Shown here piece after piece: positions 34,125 to 46,252 of a DNA stretch of 64,000 bases. Every line of letters starts with the position of its first letter. Position 1 is the stretch's first letter. The DNA comes from Zea mays (lineage: Eukaryota > Streptophyta > Magnoliopsida > Poales > Poaceae), in NCBI RefSeq assembly GCF_902167145.1, contig NC_050096.1, forward strand, positions 180,083,825-180,147,824, given 5' to 3'. Below the pieces are notes generated by a model. The model saw only the letters and a program-made list of their open reading frames with translations, made no database searches and was not told the DNA's origin. The translations under genes were made by a program, and so were the position numbers.

Positions 34125-37100
34125 ATGAGCGCCTGCGGGGGCACCATCCCCGCGTCGCGCTTCCTGCGCCGCCGCGCCGCCGTGCGGGACCTGGGCGGGG
34201 ACGCGGCCGCCGGCGACACCGACGCCTTCTGGGCCGCCCCGCCCCGCCTCTACGACTTCTCCCAGCAGCAGCAGCAGCAGCACACGGCCCAGGCCGCGCG
34301 GCGATCGCCCTCGCCGGCGCCGACCAGCCCGTGCCTCCTCGCCCGGAAGCGGCACCAGCAGTCCCCGTCGCCTCCTCCATCCCCGCGGCGCTCGCCTTCG
34401 TCGCCCGGGACCTGCCTGCTCTCCGCCCTGCACCGCACCTGCGTGGGCTGGGGCGTCACCAGGCGCGCCGAGTACCCCAGACGGCACCGCCCGGTTTCTC
34501 CCGCGGCTTGTGGGCAGGTTACGGGGATGCACACGCACGGGCGGGCGGCGGCTCGGTGCGTGGACGAGGACGAGGAGAGCACCAGCAAGAACAGCAAGTG
34601 CCTGTTGGCCGTGGGCAAGAACGAGCTGGAGGAGGAGGTGGGTCAAGACCACGAGAGCTGCCTGCACCGCCGCCGCCGCGCCAAGAAGGCCCCGTGGGCC
34701 GTCAAGGAGGAGCAGGAGACGTCAGGTGAGGCGGCGGAGGAGGGCGCCAAGCGCGCCAAGAGGACCCCACTGAAGCATGAGGCGGCGGCGGCGGCGGAGA
34801 GCAAGCCCGCCGGCGCCGCCACCGCCACCGCCACTCCCGACTCCGGCTCGCCACGCGGCAACGGCAAGGTCGACCGGTGGGCGGCGTGGCGGTACGCGGC
34901 GGGCGAGGCGGCGCTGGCCAACATCCTGCGCGAGCGCGGCGCCACCGCCGGCAATCCCACGCCGCGGGCCGTCCTGCGGGCGCAGGCGCGCCGCTTCATC
35001 AGCGACACCGGCCTGCTCGACAACCTCCTCCGCCACGTCGCCGACAAGGTCCCCGCCGGCACCGCTGACCGCGTCCGCCGCCGGTATAACCCGGCCGGAG
35101 GCATGGAGTACTGGATCGAGCCGGCCGGGCTGGCGGCCGCGCGGCGGGAGGCCGGCGTCGAGGACACGTACTGGGTGCCGCCGCCCGGGTGGAAGCCCGG
35201 AGACCCCGTGTCGCCGGAGGCCCGCACGCTCGAGGTGCAGAAGCAGGTGGAGGTGCTCGCCGGGGAGCTTGCCGTCGTAAAGAGGTCTCCTTTCCCGTCT
35301 TCTACGTCCCTTGTTGTAGCCTTATGGATTGCAACTCCTCCTTGCAATTGTCATGAGTTTCGATGATACTCTGATTAGATTCTTGAATGCATCAAGTGCC
35401 AATACTTGTTTCTTTGCTGAAGTTGACTTGTGATTTCTACGAACTTAAGGCAAATGGAGCAGCTCGACTCCAATCTGGTGCAAATGAGCAAGGAAGCCTA
35501 CATCTCATGGAAGGTGATCATACATCATACCTTGTTGATATGAATCTCATTCCTGTCTTTCGCTGTTCATATTTTCATTAAACTTCTAGCGCAGAACTGA
35601 AAAATAGGGTATCCATGTGTGACACTCTCACACATAGCTGTGACTATGCTCTGCACCTGTAAATTGTAATGTTGTGCACATATCTAGTTCTCGCTGGATA
35701 TTGGTGTTTGATTTCATTTGGTTAGCTACATTTGTACTGTGCATAAAAAATGGTAGAACAGCACCATATTTTGCTTAGCTTTGATCCACTTGTTACTGTC
35801 GCTTCTCTGAAGTTGTGAAACCATCATTTATGTGCTTTACTTGTCACATTGCTTCATCATGCTTAAAGTAGACCTTTTAATCTGCAATTCTGTGCACACA
35901 CTGGAACTACACTTATGCCCATATAATGTTATGCTGCAAGTCTGTTTCCATCAGTACTTAAAGAACTTGATGAAGAATGAAAAGTTCATAGTTTTTGTTC
36001 ATTGTAGCATTTTAATTTAAATAGGTAGCTACTCTCTTTGGTGTCAGGGGTATGACTGTATGGTCAAGGCCAATGGCAAGCTGGAAAAAGAGGTGCTGTC
36101 CTTGGAGGTATGCTTCACCCTTACTGCTACCAAAGCTATTAATCTAATTTGATGCAAGATTTATCTTTCTGACTCCGTTACTTACCCACTGTACCCCAAC
36201 TTGTTTGGGAGTAAGAGGTTTGTGGTTATTGAATCCATTAGTTATTTGCTAGTTTAGTTCAGTGATGGCCATGGCTTATTGTGGGCTCTCATTTTCAGGA
36301 GAAGTATGAGACTGCGGCACAGGTGAATGGGGAGCTGAAAGAGCTGCTGCTGCTACTGAAGGTACGTCGCTACATTCAACCAATCTTCATAATTTGCACC
36401 TCAGCAAAGTGACGTATCTTTCTGGTAACATGTGGTACCTTTGTATGATGAAGTGTTGGATCTGAGACTCTGGATCTGTTTTTCAGGATAAGTATGATAC
36501 TGTGCTTGAGAAGAATGAGAAACTGGAGGGCCAGATGGTTGCTCTGTCCACTTCTTTCCAGTCCATGAAGGTAAACTCACTATTTAATGGCAATTCTGCT
36601 GCACAGATATTTAGCGAGCCGCTGCTCTGTAATTTCTTAGTTTTGCCTCACTTTGAGAGACGTCCATGATTGTGTATTTAGCAGTAGCAACCATCGGTGT
36701 ACTGATAGAACACTGCTTGTGCATTGGACTGTATGTGCAGGAAGAGTTGCTCCTGCAGAGAATGGAAGAACACCCTCTGCTGATGCTAGCGCAAGAGCCT
36801 TGGGAAGGTGACAAGCGAGAAGCCGGTGGTGCGAACAAGGCTTTGGTGGTGTGTGCAGGCGACCAGCTGGCCGGCGCTGATGCCTTCGATGGCAGCTTCA
36901 GCAGCAACCACAGTGCCTATGGTGACGAGAAGATGGTGCTGAGGAAACGTATCTGCGTGCGGGAGGGAGCATGCCAGTGGCCTAGGTCTGCTACTTCCAG
37001 TGGCGCTACGGCTGGCAGCCCTGGGGACCTGCCGGAGCCGCTGACACCGGGTGCGGATCTGATCGTCACTGACTTCGACACCATGATCGATAGCCTCGCG

Positions 37101-37545
37101 CTACCGTCCATGGAGGAGTACCTACAGGTCGATGGTCTCCCCACGCCGACGTCTGCCTCGTCCACCACCGCATCTCCCAAGCTCCAGCTCCTCCCCTCAC
37201 CAGCCTCGCCGAGCCAGGTCCAGCCTCTGCCGTCAACAACCATGGTCGTGGGCGACTTCAACATGCAGCTCCGGCACATGGTGAGCTTGTCCTCCTTAGC
37301 GCCGTGCTTCCTGTTAAAAAAAAACCCAGTCTTGCCACATCGCTAGCTCGTGCCACGGATAAAATGAACAATGGCACACATGATCGTTAAGATGACTGAC
37401 CTGTGCCTGGCCATTGTTGCTGCCACAGGACACGTCGTCGTCGTCGTCATCAGGACCGTGCGGTGCCAAGGCGCTGAAGCTCGACGCCGGAGCTGGAGGT
37501 GGCGAGGTTGGCACTGAGCTGGTCCTGGCGACCCCCACCTACTGA
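34125..37545 (+). CDS. AM1-like: AM1/SWI1/DYAD-family meiotic regulator homologue
   Basis: Seven exons (34125-35284, 35450-35513, 36048-36107, 36299-36361, 36487-36570, 36741-37280, 37429-37545) splice to 695 aa with GT-AG borders. Residues 1-248 are low complexity with a polyglutamine run near 47. Residues about 249-387 form the family domain (RWAAWRYAAGEAALANILRE, DTGLLDNLLRHVADKVPAGT, MEYWIEPAGLA, YWVPPPGWKPGDPVSPEAR). Residues 375-500 are a coiled coil, followed by a Ser/Pro-rich tail. Known members (maize AM1, Arabidopsis SWI1/DYAD) act in the nucleus of meiocytes in meiotic entry and cohesion. The conserved N-terminal region I associate with AM1 is not obvious here, so this may be a paralogue or need an upstream exon. 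Exon 1 is very GC-rich. Confidence 0.85.
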
Positions 37546-38259
37546 CGAGTTCTTATAAATGGACAGATGACCACTGAAGTTTTGCCTCACCTCACCTCAC
37601 CGCCATTAACCCATCGTCGCCTCACATCTGAGAACATAGCACACATGACAGGATAGCTGCAGATTACCTACCCTTTTACCTTTGCTTTAATTGTCAGTCA
37701 GTAGCCGTCACTAGTCTCAGTTGGAACTTACTTGCAGGTGGGTTTACTTACAGCTGAGCACCATGTTGCTGCTGCTTAATCCCTACAGTAGTTTGTACTT
37801 TTGGTTGGAGACATTTGTCTGCCACTCTGTTGAAGCCAAATGCTCATCAGGAGCTGGCATCTGTAGTGCCGCCGCCACCTTTTGTCTTGCCTTTGTTTGC
37901 TTGATGGTTTCTTGACCCAGCTATGACTGTATGCTTGATTTTGCCATCCTCATATTCCTCAACCTCAACCTTTCATTCTGAAGCCTTCTCCACTTTCGGT
38001 GCTTCTCGTAGATCAGCGATAGCGATAATTACGTTCTGACCAAAGGTTGTATCTGCTCGCTTCAGACAGATCAAAACAGTAGATTTCCCCTTTTCAATCA
38101 CATCGACTGAAAAAATGAGCCTTGTCAACTTGAATCTTCTTGCTGTTTGAATGAACGGAGGCTTATCGGCGCCTAGAGCTCAGCTTACTGATGCAGAGTT
38201 CACCGGTAGTAGGGGGCTTGTCATGGACAGCGCACAGCCATCAGCAGCAACACTAAGAA
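37546..38259 (+). other. 3' flank of the DYAD-like gene
   Basis: Probable 3' UTR and downstream DNA. No further coding exon is supported and no transposon ends were recognised. Confidence 0.4.
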
Positions 38260-38640
38260 GGTGTTTGGTTTTTATTCATTTTATTCCATTTTAATCCTTA
38301 AATTTAAAAAATACGGAGTTTTTGTTTATGTATTTGATAATTTAGGGACTAAGAGGTGTTTGAATGTACTAGAGCTAAAAGTTAGTTGGTTAAAAATTTG
38401 TTAGTGAAATTAACTAATTTACTAAAAATAGCTAATAGCTGAACTATTAGCTAAAGTATTTAGATGTCTGCAGCTAATTTTAGTCACTAACTATTATCTT
38501 TAGTGTATTTAAACACCACCTAAGAGGTGTTTGGTTCCTACGAATTAATTTTTTATCACTTTATTTTATTTTAGTCTCTAAATTATTATTAAATATGGAA
38601 ACTAAAACTCTATTTTAGTCCACTGGGCTTCTCATCATTA
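38260..38640. mobile_element. Cluster of Tourist-like MITE sequences
   Basis: Three GGTGTTTGG(T/A)-type starts (about 38267, 38355, 38526) followed by AT-rich sequence typical of grass PIF/Harbinger MITEs. The best defined is the central unit, listed separately; its insertion appears to split or adjoin an older related copy. Confidence 0.5.
38353..38520. mobile_element. 168-bp Tourist-like MITE
   Basis: Inverted ends of about 30 bp (GAGGTGTTTGAATGTACTAG on the left against the reverse complement of the right end, GGTGGTGTTTAAATACACTA), flanked by TAA on both sides (38350-38352, 38521-38523). TAA duplications are standard for this superfamily. Confidence 0.65.
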
Positions 38641-41530
38641 TCTAATGGGCCTATACACAATCCTATAAACCGTCCTCATTCTTTCTCATTATGCTCGGAA
38701 GTTGGTTGGTAAAATGGGACGAGGCTTGTCGACCTGGGCCGGCCTTCATCTGCGCAGTGCCTATTGGATCTTCAATCGGTTAGACCACCGTATTGTTAAC
38801 AAACGCTGACGAAGGTTTACATGGATAATTACCGGTTTTATTTTTGAGGGTCTCACGTCTCTATATAAAAAACTAGTACATTCTCTTATAATACAGAGAA
38901 GAAAAAGGCCAAGAGTCCAACCCTATATTATGTGTTTATCTGTCGTGCTTCCGTGAAGGGAATCGAGAATCACGTTCTTCATATCTAATCTGCTGACGAG
39001 AGGAAATGGAGTGGATCTAGTGATTGCGGTAACGTAATTTGTGATTTGTCAACACATATGCCAAAGCCCCTGTGAACAAGTATATCTGGGATGCTATAAA
39101 TTTCATAAATCTTATAAACACACACAACAATGCTATTTGCCACCAGCCTCCCGGCACACGCGTGCTACCGAAGCTGCTGGTGATTCTTTGCTTGGTCCTT
39201 GCGTCAAGTCATGCTCCAATTTCCGACGAATGCACGATTACGTTGGGCCGGCGAAAGAGATTTTTGCGGTTCACAACTCTGCATCGTGGCCCAAATCGAC
39301 CAAACGTCCATCGGTAATAGACATAGAGTCCAGAGCGCCTGCTGCTAGGCTTTATTATTGCACCGTTGCTAGTATCTTGGAAGACCAATAAGTGAAGTGA
39401 ATTTTTCTCTCTTCTTCTCACTTAAACTTGGTTTTAGTTTACACTAACTTAATTATTAGACCAAGTTTGTGTTGTTTAAGTTATTTTTTGCAGGACCACC
39501 TATTCACCCCCATCTAGGTGTTCTCAACTACTATAAACTACACCGACACAATCAAGTAGTCAAGAAACTAGCCCATAGTTCAAAAGCTCAATTGAGTATG
39601 AAAGTTATACTTCTTGCAACCATAGCCATAATCCAACATGTGAAGAGATATTAACATAGTTTTTCACTCTGAAGCCACTCAACAGGATGTTGTCACCGGT
39701 TAAATGGACCCTTTTGAGTGATCGCCTAGAAAACTATGAGCACGACAAGTTCATGTTGACCTTGGGTCATTCGTAGTGGAGTCATGGGAAATAAGGAGCT
39801 TCGTCCATCAGTGTTACATTGAAGCGACGAAAGGAGACATGTGCTCCTTTGTTACAAATGTTTAGGTGAAAGCATTCAATTTGGCCAAAGGTGTTCAATT
39901 TATCATAGATTTCCATGACATGCATAAATTATTGTGGTGCAATGACCTAGACATCGTTCAAGTCACCTTGTAAGCCCTATAAGATAATTATGAGTTTCAC
40001 TCTATTGCATCGCTATAGGTACTTTCAGAAGAAGCTAATGCCATGGTTTGTCCTTGCGAGATGTAGTATCACATATGCAAGGATTTGAATAAAACCTTAC
40101 AGGGGTTATGATATGTAACACGACCATCAAGATCTTAAGGTCTTCAACACGGAAGAGAGAATACAAGCCTAGAAAGTTGTACGTAACAACTTTAAGTATT
40201 AGGTGCATCCGTGGTGAGAGCGAGTGGCCAGGGCTCCTTGGTGGTGATTCCGGTGCCTCCTCCACCACCTATGACGCCCACCGAGCTGCGCGTCGCACAT
40301 GGTTGGCTCCTCCGCTCCCATACCAGAGGGAAGCCGCGGGCGTTGTGATGTGCATGGGGCAGTGATGACATGTGGGGTGGGGTCCAGGGAGGAAAGGGTA
40401 CGGCGGTGCGGGACCGGGGTGAGTGCGTGTCGGGGTGAGGGCACGGAATTGCAGATCGAGGGAGGGGGGGCTTCGCGGGTATCATGTTGTGGTGGCGGGC
40501 ATTGCAGGGAGCGTGGCGTGCGCGACGACCATGGGTGGGTATCGCGGGGAGCGGGACATGCACGACGGCCATGAGGCAGGCATCGCGGGGAGCGGTTCGT
40601 GCACGACGGCCATGAGGGCTGGCATCGCGGGGGCGGGGGCAGGGGCCGGCGGGGGCACGGTGTCTCCATTGCCATCCTCTTCACTCCGTGGGTGAGATTT
40701 CAGGGGAGCGGGGGTATCACGGGAGGACGAGCCTTGATGGCGGTAGCGGGGTGCGAGGGCATCGCGGGAAGACGGGGGTGGGGGCATGGCGCACCTGTGG
40801 ACGCCCACGTTACGTCCTTGTAGAGTAGTAGAGATATATTGAGAACTTCAATGAGTATCTTTGGGTAATTGAAGGCATTGATTCAATCTTGTCTCAGTTT
40901 TAAAGAACCCACAACCTAAGGTGGTAAGGCCTTATTAATTTTTTTTCCGAGATTGATGTCTCTCATCATGTCCCTTCTCTTTGGAGATCCACAACCACAT
41001 TCAACAAGGTAGAAATCTTGCTAAAAATTTGTGGGATGCATATATACTCATTTTTAGTAACATATCTACACATCCACTCTAGTTGAAGCTGTTGATGAAA
41101 GGAATAAACACAATATGTGCAGCTGCACTACTGTTTTCTCTCATGATCCGTGATTGTAAACCAACCATCTACTATTTTCCACCTACATATATGCTCTTTT
41201 AATCTATCTCGCATCTATTATTTCAACAATTCCAACCATCTAGGACAAATGACATGTAACCCACTCCCTTCTTATTATTAGTAGGGTCTCTAAGAACAAG
41301 AAACACAAGTAAAAAAACAATGTTACGCTAGGGATGAAATGCATGCACTCGAGGCAATGACAGCACAGAAATTACGTCACCCCTACCCCACTTAGATCAC
41401 GACATATCCAAAGAGTCCCAACCATGCTTAAAAAACCCTCCCCATGCATCCCCATTTGTTCCCACTTCATTGCGCAACATAATCCTAGCTAGCTATTTCC
41501 TCTCTTTCTTGTGAAACAAAAACAAATAGA
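38641..41530. other. Intergenic DNA without a supportable gene
   Basis: Short ORFs (for example 39041-39391) show no family signature or splice structure. A GC-rich block at 40200-40815 contains about three units of 47-48 bp (GGAGCGG..CACGACGGCCATGAGG) at 40498-40640. It may be a minisatellite inside an unidentified repeat. Confidence 0.45.
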
Positions 41531-42031
41531 ATGGTGCACACTAGCACCATCCGATCTGGATCGTCCTACGCGTTGCATTGGCTGTTAGTGTATGTGACGA
41601 AGAAGAAGCCAGCCATAGTGCTAGCCGTGGTGGCCATGCTATTCGTGACGGGCACGTGCATGGCGGCCATGTGGTACTGTAGCTTCGACCTCCTCCTAAC
41701 GGTGTTCTGCACCTACCTGTGGCTGCTGTACGGGTCCCTCTACCTGTGGCGCCGGCTCCGCGCATGCTACCAGCACGCGGTCCTCCGCCGCGGCCTCGGC
41801 TACGCGACCGTCGGCCTCGGCGTCTTCCTGTCGGCGATCTTCCTGTACAGCTTCGCGAGCGTCATCCCGCTGCTGCAGGCCGTCGGCGTCTGGCTCTTCG
41901 CGCTGCTCGTAGCGTACTGCCTCTACCGGGTCATTGTGCTGCACATCGAGGAGGAAGAGGAGGAGAAGGAGGGCGCCGTGCTAGTAGCACAGCCCCACAA
42001 ACACGCTGTCGTCATCAGGCCTCTAGTTTGA
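41531..42031 (+). CDS. Unknown 166-aa protein with four membrane segments
   Basis: A single-exon ORF with a good plant start context (A at -3, G at +4). Hydrophobic stretches lie at residues about 27-47, 54-73, 92-112 and 114-136. Positively charged residues (KKK at 24-26, RR at 74-75, RR at 86-87) sit at segment borders. The C-terminal tail begins with an acidic run (E at 140-145) and ends HAVVIRPLV. The ORF is GC-rich in flanks that are AT-rich, and codon use is G/C-ending as in many grass genes. I do not recognise the family. Even spacing and near-absence of long loops suggest a small integral membrane protein. A membrane location is inferred and function is unknown. It lies 4 kb downstream of the DYAD-like gene with transposons beyond it, so it could be lineage-specific. 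Confidence 0.6.
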   Translation: MVHTSTIRSGSSYALHWLLVYVTKKKPAIVLAVVAMLFVTGTCMAAMWYCSFDLLLTVFCTYLWLLYGSLYLWRRLRACYQHAVLRRGLGYATVGLGVFLSAIFLYSFASVIPLLQAVGVWLFALLVAYCLYRVIVLHIEEEEEEKEGAVLVAQPHKHAVVIRPLV

Positions 42032-42439
42032 TCATGTTTGACTACTGTGCTTAATTAGTTGTGTACAATTGGTGTTGTTTGTTGTATATATTATAATGCA
42101 TGCAATGTAAGTCGGCCTGATATATATCATCCTGTCGTCGTCACTTATTAGCATATATATTCGTACTAATAATGAGTAATATAATCTTGTATATATGTCG
42201 TCTATATGCTATAATCATAGTAAAGTAGTAAAGGAGTATTTTGTCGTTACTTATTATTGGCATATATATATTTGTCCAAATGTTTTGCATCTTAAGTAAA
42301 GACAGTCCATGACGTTTTAGTATCCATATCTCATCTCATCTAGTGTCGCCTTATCCACCAATTAAATGGAACTCTGTTTAGTGTAAACACAACAGTTTCT
42401 AGAGTATATATCCCTAGAAGAAGAATAATGTAAGATTAA

Positions 42440-43640
42440 TTAGCTTGGCTCATCATTGACCGAACCATGTCCAATAATATTTGGTTCCTCCATTCAGTAA
42501 CCCGACCTATTCCATTTAGACATACCAGGTGGAGGCAATTGTGGAAAAACTTTATATTGTTTGAGATGATCACCAAGCAAGATTGTGGCTCAAGTATTCT
42601 CCTCTATGATTCAGTCATAGAAACTTTAAAAATTTGTTCGATTGGTTATGTATCTCATTCTAAAATTCTTTGAACTTTCAAAGTTGAATGATTCAGACTT
42701 ATACCTCATTAATATAAGTAGACATACTCATATCTACTAAAGTCATCAGTAAAAGTGATGAAGTACTAAAACTCATCTCTAGCTACTGAACTTATTGGTC
42801 CACATATATTAGTATGTACTAGATCCAACAAATCACTTGCTCTCTCACTTTAACCAACGAAAGGCGGCTTAGTCATCTTGCCAAGTAAGCATGACTCGAA
42901 AAGTCCCAAATGATTCAAAACCAAAAGACTTGAGAAGACCATCTTTATGGAGCTTCTTTATGTTTTTCTCATTTATATTACCTAAGCGATAATGTCAGAT
43001 AAAATTGGGATTTAAACCATTACATCAGAGCCTTTCCATATTAATGTTATGAACATACTTGTCGTTAAGATCTAGGATATACAACCCATTCACCAATGGA
43101 CGTCATGTATAGCATATGTTATTCAAATAAATGAAATGATATTTATTCTTAATTATTATCTTATAATCACCATCTTCCTCTAAACATGAAGAAGATATAT
43201 TGTTCTTACATAAAGCTAGAATATAATAGCAATTATTTAATTCCAAAACTAATACTAAGGGTAACGACAAGTGACAAGTGTTGATGGGTAGCACAACAAC
43301 CTTTTCTCCATTGCCAACGTACACATTCAACTCGTCTCTTGCAAATTTTAGTTCATTTTTAGCAACTGCAATGATTTGCAAGTATGCATTATTGATCCAA
43401 TATCAAATACTCATGCATGGTTTACTAGAAGAAATAAGAAGAATAATTTCAACAACATATATATCCAAAGTATAAGCTTTACTTTTCTTCCTTGTTTTGT
43501 CTTTTAAGTACTTGTTGTAGTTCCACGACCAATACCCAAGGTCGTCATAATGGAAGCATTATTTGTCTTTAGGAGAAAGGCTAGACTTGGGCATTGCATT
43601 TGGCTTTGAGATCTCATGTTTTGCCTTGCACTTCATAAAA
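42440..43640 (-). pseudogene. Decayed Ty1/copia gag-protease-integrase fragment
   Basis: On the minus strand, broken frames give in order a degraded zinc knuckle (near 43550), a protease-to-pre-integrase stretch (VYVGNGEKVVVLPINTCHLS, LVLELNNCYYILALCKNNIS, PLVNGLYILDL), an integrase zinc region (LGNINEKNIKKLHKDGLL) and an integrase block ending RNQILLDMVRSMMSQ near 42440. Many stops and shifts show it is old. RT and LTRs were not found. It is a copia family different from the Sireviruses here. Confidence 0.7.
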
Positions 43641-43797
43641 TATTTATGCTCCTTGGTATCCTCCTAAACCATCATCAAATGATTAAAGTTTCTTTTATTG
43701 CTCTCCTTGGCTGTCTTAAGCATCCCATGCAACACTCAGCCAATGTTGTATTGTACATGCTATTCGTATGAAATTTCAAAATGAACGACTTATAGCT

Positions 43798-43799
<2 letters not shown>

Positions 43800-43845
<46 letters not shown>
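43800..43845. repeat. (GA)n microsatellite
   Basis: About 23 uninterrupted GA dinucleotides. Confidence 0.98.
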
Positions 43846-43848
<3 letters not shown>

Positions 43849-43898
43849 GTTACATTCATAGCTAGCTCATCTAGAAGAGAGAAACCAAGCACGTCAAA

Positions 43899-44089
43899 CA
43901 GGGGCAAACCTACGTTGATGTGAGTGGGGGAACATGCCCCCGCTCATTTCTCTGTTGTAAATAGTAGTGTCTAGATTTTTTACTATTAGGTCCCCTGCTC
44001 AGACTAACTTAGAGACCCTCTCTTTAGCATTTTAACGCTTATCCTTACAAGTATGCTCTCAGTCCTATTTTTTTCTGGGTCCGCCCCTG
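43899..44089. mobile_element. 191-bp hAT-type non-autonomous element
   Basis: Ends CAGGGGCAAACC and, reverse-complemented, CAGGGGCGGACC are imperfect inverted repeats. The flanks ACGTCAAA (43891-43898) and ACGTCAAG (44090-44097) are an 8-bp duplication with one mismatch, the hAT length. No coding capacity. Confidence 0.75.
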
Positions 44090-44097
44090 ACGTCAAG

Positions 44098-45291
44098 TCT
44101 TTCAATACCATGTATCATCTTGCTTACATAATTAAGGACTGACTAGACTTTCTTCGTTTAGCTCGTATGAAAATATGGACTTTGGAGATTTCGTATCTCT
44201 CAACCCTTTCTTAAACCGTGCCACAGAGTCCTACAATTATAGTATAGGCATCCACATACTCATTATATTGCTTCTGAAGTCCAGAGCACATAGTGGTAAG
44301 CATGAGGCAGCTAACATCATATCTATGCGTTTTACGGAAACGAAAATCATTCCGCAAGTGGATATTGGACATTAATTCTGGCGTCCAAGAAAAGCAAGCT
44401 GATGCTAAAGCTCGGAGGGCAACCTATGGTGATGAAGACGGTGGACACCGCAAGAAGTGATGATGGGCTTTCGGTTTTATTGGATTTTAGTGGTCAAGAA
44501 ATTTGGGCTCTGGAGATTTTTTTTTGGCGTGCTGGCGAAGCTTGTAGTACGTCAGTTGGTTGTCATGCATGCATGCATGCATGTTTTAGTTTCCCTCAAT
44601 CCCTCCTGACTGTAGTGTCGTTTTTTTGGGTAGTACCGTAGTAGTAGTATTGTCATGCATGCATGCATGTGTTTTGGGTAGTTTTGGCAGTTGGTTGTCA
44701 TGCATTCATGCATGTGTTTTGACTGTAGTGTCGAGCACTACTTTCTTCCTCATTCTAGCTCTCTCCGACGTCGACGACAAGCAAGACGTTAGTTCATGCA
44801 CAGTTGTTTCTTTCTTCCGCCGACGCTGCGCGCGTGAATCTATCTATCTATCGTTAGTTCATCCGGTGACGTCTTGGTCGGTGCACCGTAAAGCAAAGCA
44901 GCACACATGATCGATCGAAGCTGACAAAAACGTACGACATCATTTAGATCAAGACCAACGCCAAGTTTATCCTGGACTTCTTCACCTCACCTTTCGGCTG
45001 GCCTCAGCTCTCACTCTCATCAGGAGAAGGAAGCGAGACAGTGTGCAATGGATCGATCGATTCGTTGTACCAGCAACGGCTGGCTGGCCTTTTTCATGGG
45101 CCGGCCTCTACCATAAAGCATGCAGCTAGCACAGCACGCGGTAGCAGACAAAACCGACATGATATAGATCAAGACCCACATCAGGTTTCGAACGCGTCGC
45201 CTTTCTCCACCGCACCTTTTGGCTGGCCTTGCCAAGAATCTATCGTCGTCTACTACTGTGCACGTACTTGTACAGCCTACAAGCTTATACT
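44098..45291. other. Intergenic DNA with CATGCATG clusters
   Basis: Three nearby units combine TTGTCATGCATGCATGCATG-type runs (about 44563-44582, 44652-44670, 44696-44714) with recurring GACTGTAGTGTCG and GGTAGT segments, an imperfect local duplication. CATGCA is the RY element of seed promoters, but no gene is placed to use it. Confidence 0.5.
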
Positions 45292-46252
45292 CAACCACCG
45301 GAACGCTTTGCCGAGTGCGTGGCAAACCCTGAAAAACACTCGGTAAAGAGGACTCGACGAACAGTAAATCGACAAAGACTCCTTTGCCGAGTACTTTTTA
45401 TCGGGCACTCGGTAAAGTATTTACCGAGTGCCAGACGGTACTCGGCAAAGGAAAACAGCCGTCACAGAGGCGGGGTGACAGAGAAACTATATGATTTCAT
45501 GTGTGTATCTTTTAGGTTTCTACACATAGTGCCTCATAACTTTTTCGAAACTTTCTCAAATTTTTATCACAGCCTCTATATATGATATCATGACATATGG
45601 ACAAGTTTCATGATTTTCTGACTTTGTTTGTGTTTTATACATTTTTTAAACATGTGGATGGCAAGTTCACGACCATGTTTAGTGAGCTTGGTGCTCGAAG
45701 TTTCTGGCCCCCTCCTGAAATCAGTCGTAACTTGTGCTAAACAGCATGAATATCATTTTTTCATGCACGGTTTTCCAAGTTTCGAGTTACTTGCAGTTCA
45801 AATCTGAATTATCTAAGAAAATTCCATTAAACGAACTAAATCCAATAGTTATAGGAAACACTTTTATAATTTTGCCAAAATGGTACATGTAGGTCTACAT
45901 AGTGTAGGAACATACCACAAAAAGTTTGGTTGGGAAAAGAAAAAAAAATAAAAAATATACTTTGCCGAGTGCCACCGTTCCGCGCTCGGCAAAAGCTAAC
46001 GACCGTCAGTTGTAGACGGCTGCTGACGGTCCTTTGCCGAGCGCCGCCTTCACCGAGTGTTTGGCACTCGGCAAAGATACCTTTGTCGAGTGTAATTCTT
46101 TGCCGAGAGTCCTGCTCTCGGTAAAAGTTTTCGTTACCGAGAGCTATACTTTGCCGAGTGCGGCACTCGACAAAAGTTTCTTTGCCGAGTGCCCGATAAA
46201 AAGCACTCGGCAAAGCGCCGAGCACTCGGCAAAGCCACGGATTCCGATAGTG
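45292..46252. mobile_element. 961-bp non-autonomous CACTA element
   Basis: The right end, reverse-complemented, begins CACTATCGGAATCCGTGG and the left end reads CAACCACCGGAACG. Subterminal TTTGCCGAGTGC and its complement recur many times at 45308-45450 and 45960-46245. A 3-bp duplication ACT flanks both ends (45289-45291, 46253-46255). No transposase is encoded. The left terminus is degenerate. Confidence 0.85.

Noticed and set aside
33682..34667. Minus-strand ORFs of 232 and 272 aa
   Set aside because: Arginine/alanine-rich shadows of the GC-rich first exon of the DYAD-like gene.
39041..39391. 116-aa ORF as a gene
   Set aside because: No recognisable domain, no start context or splice evidence, and neighbouring frames are equally long.
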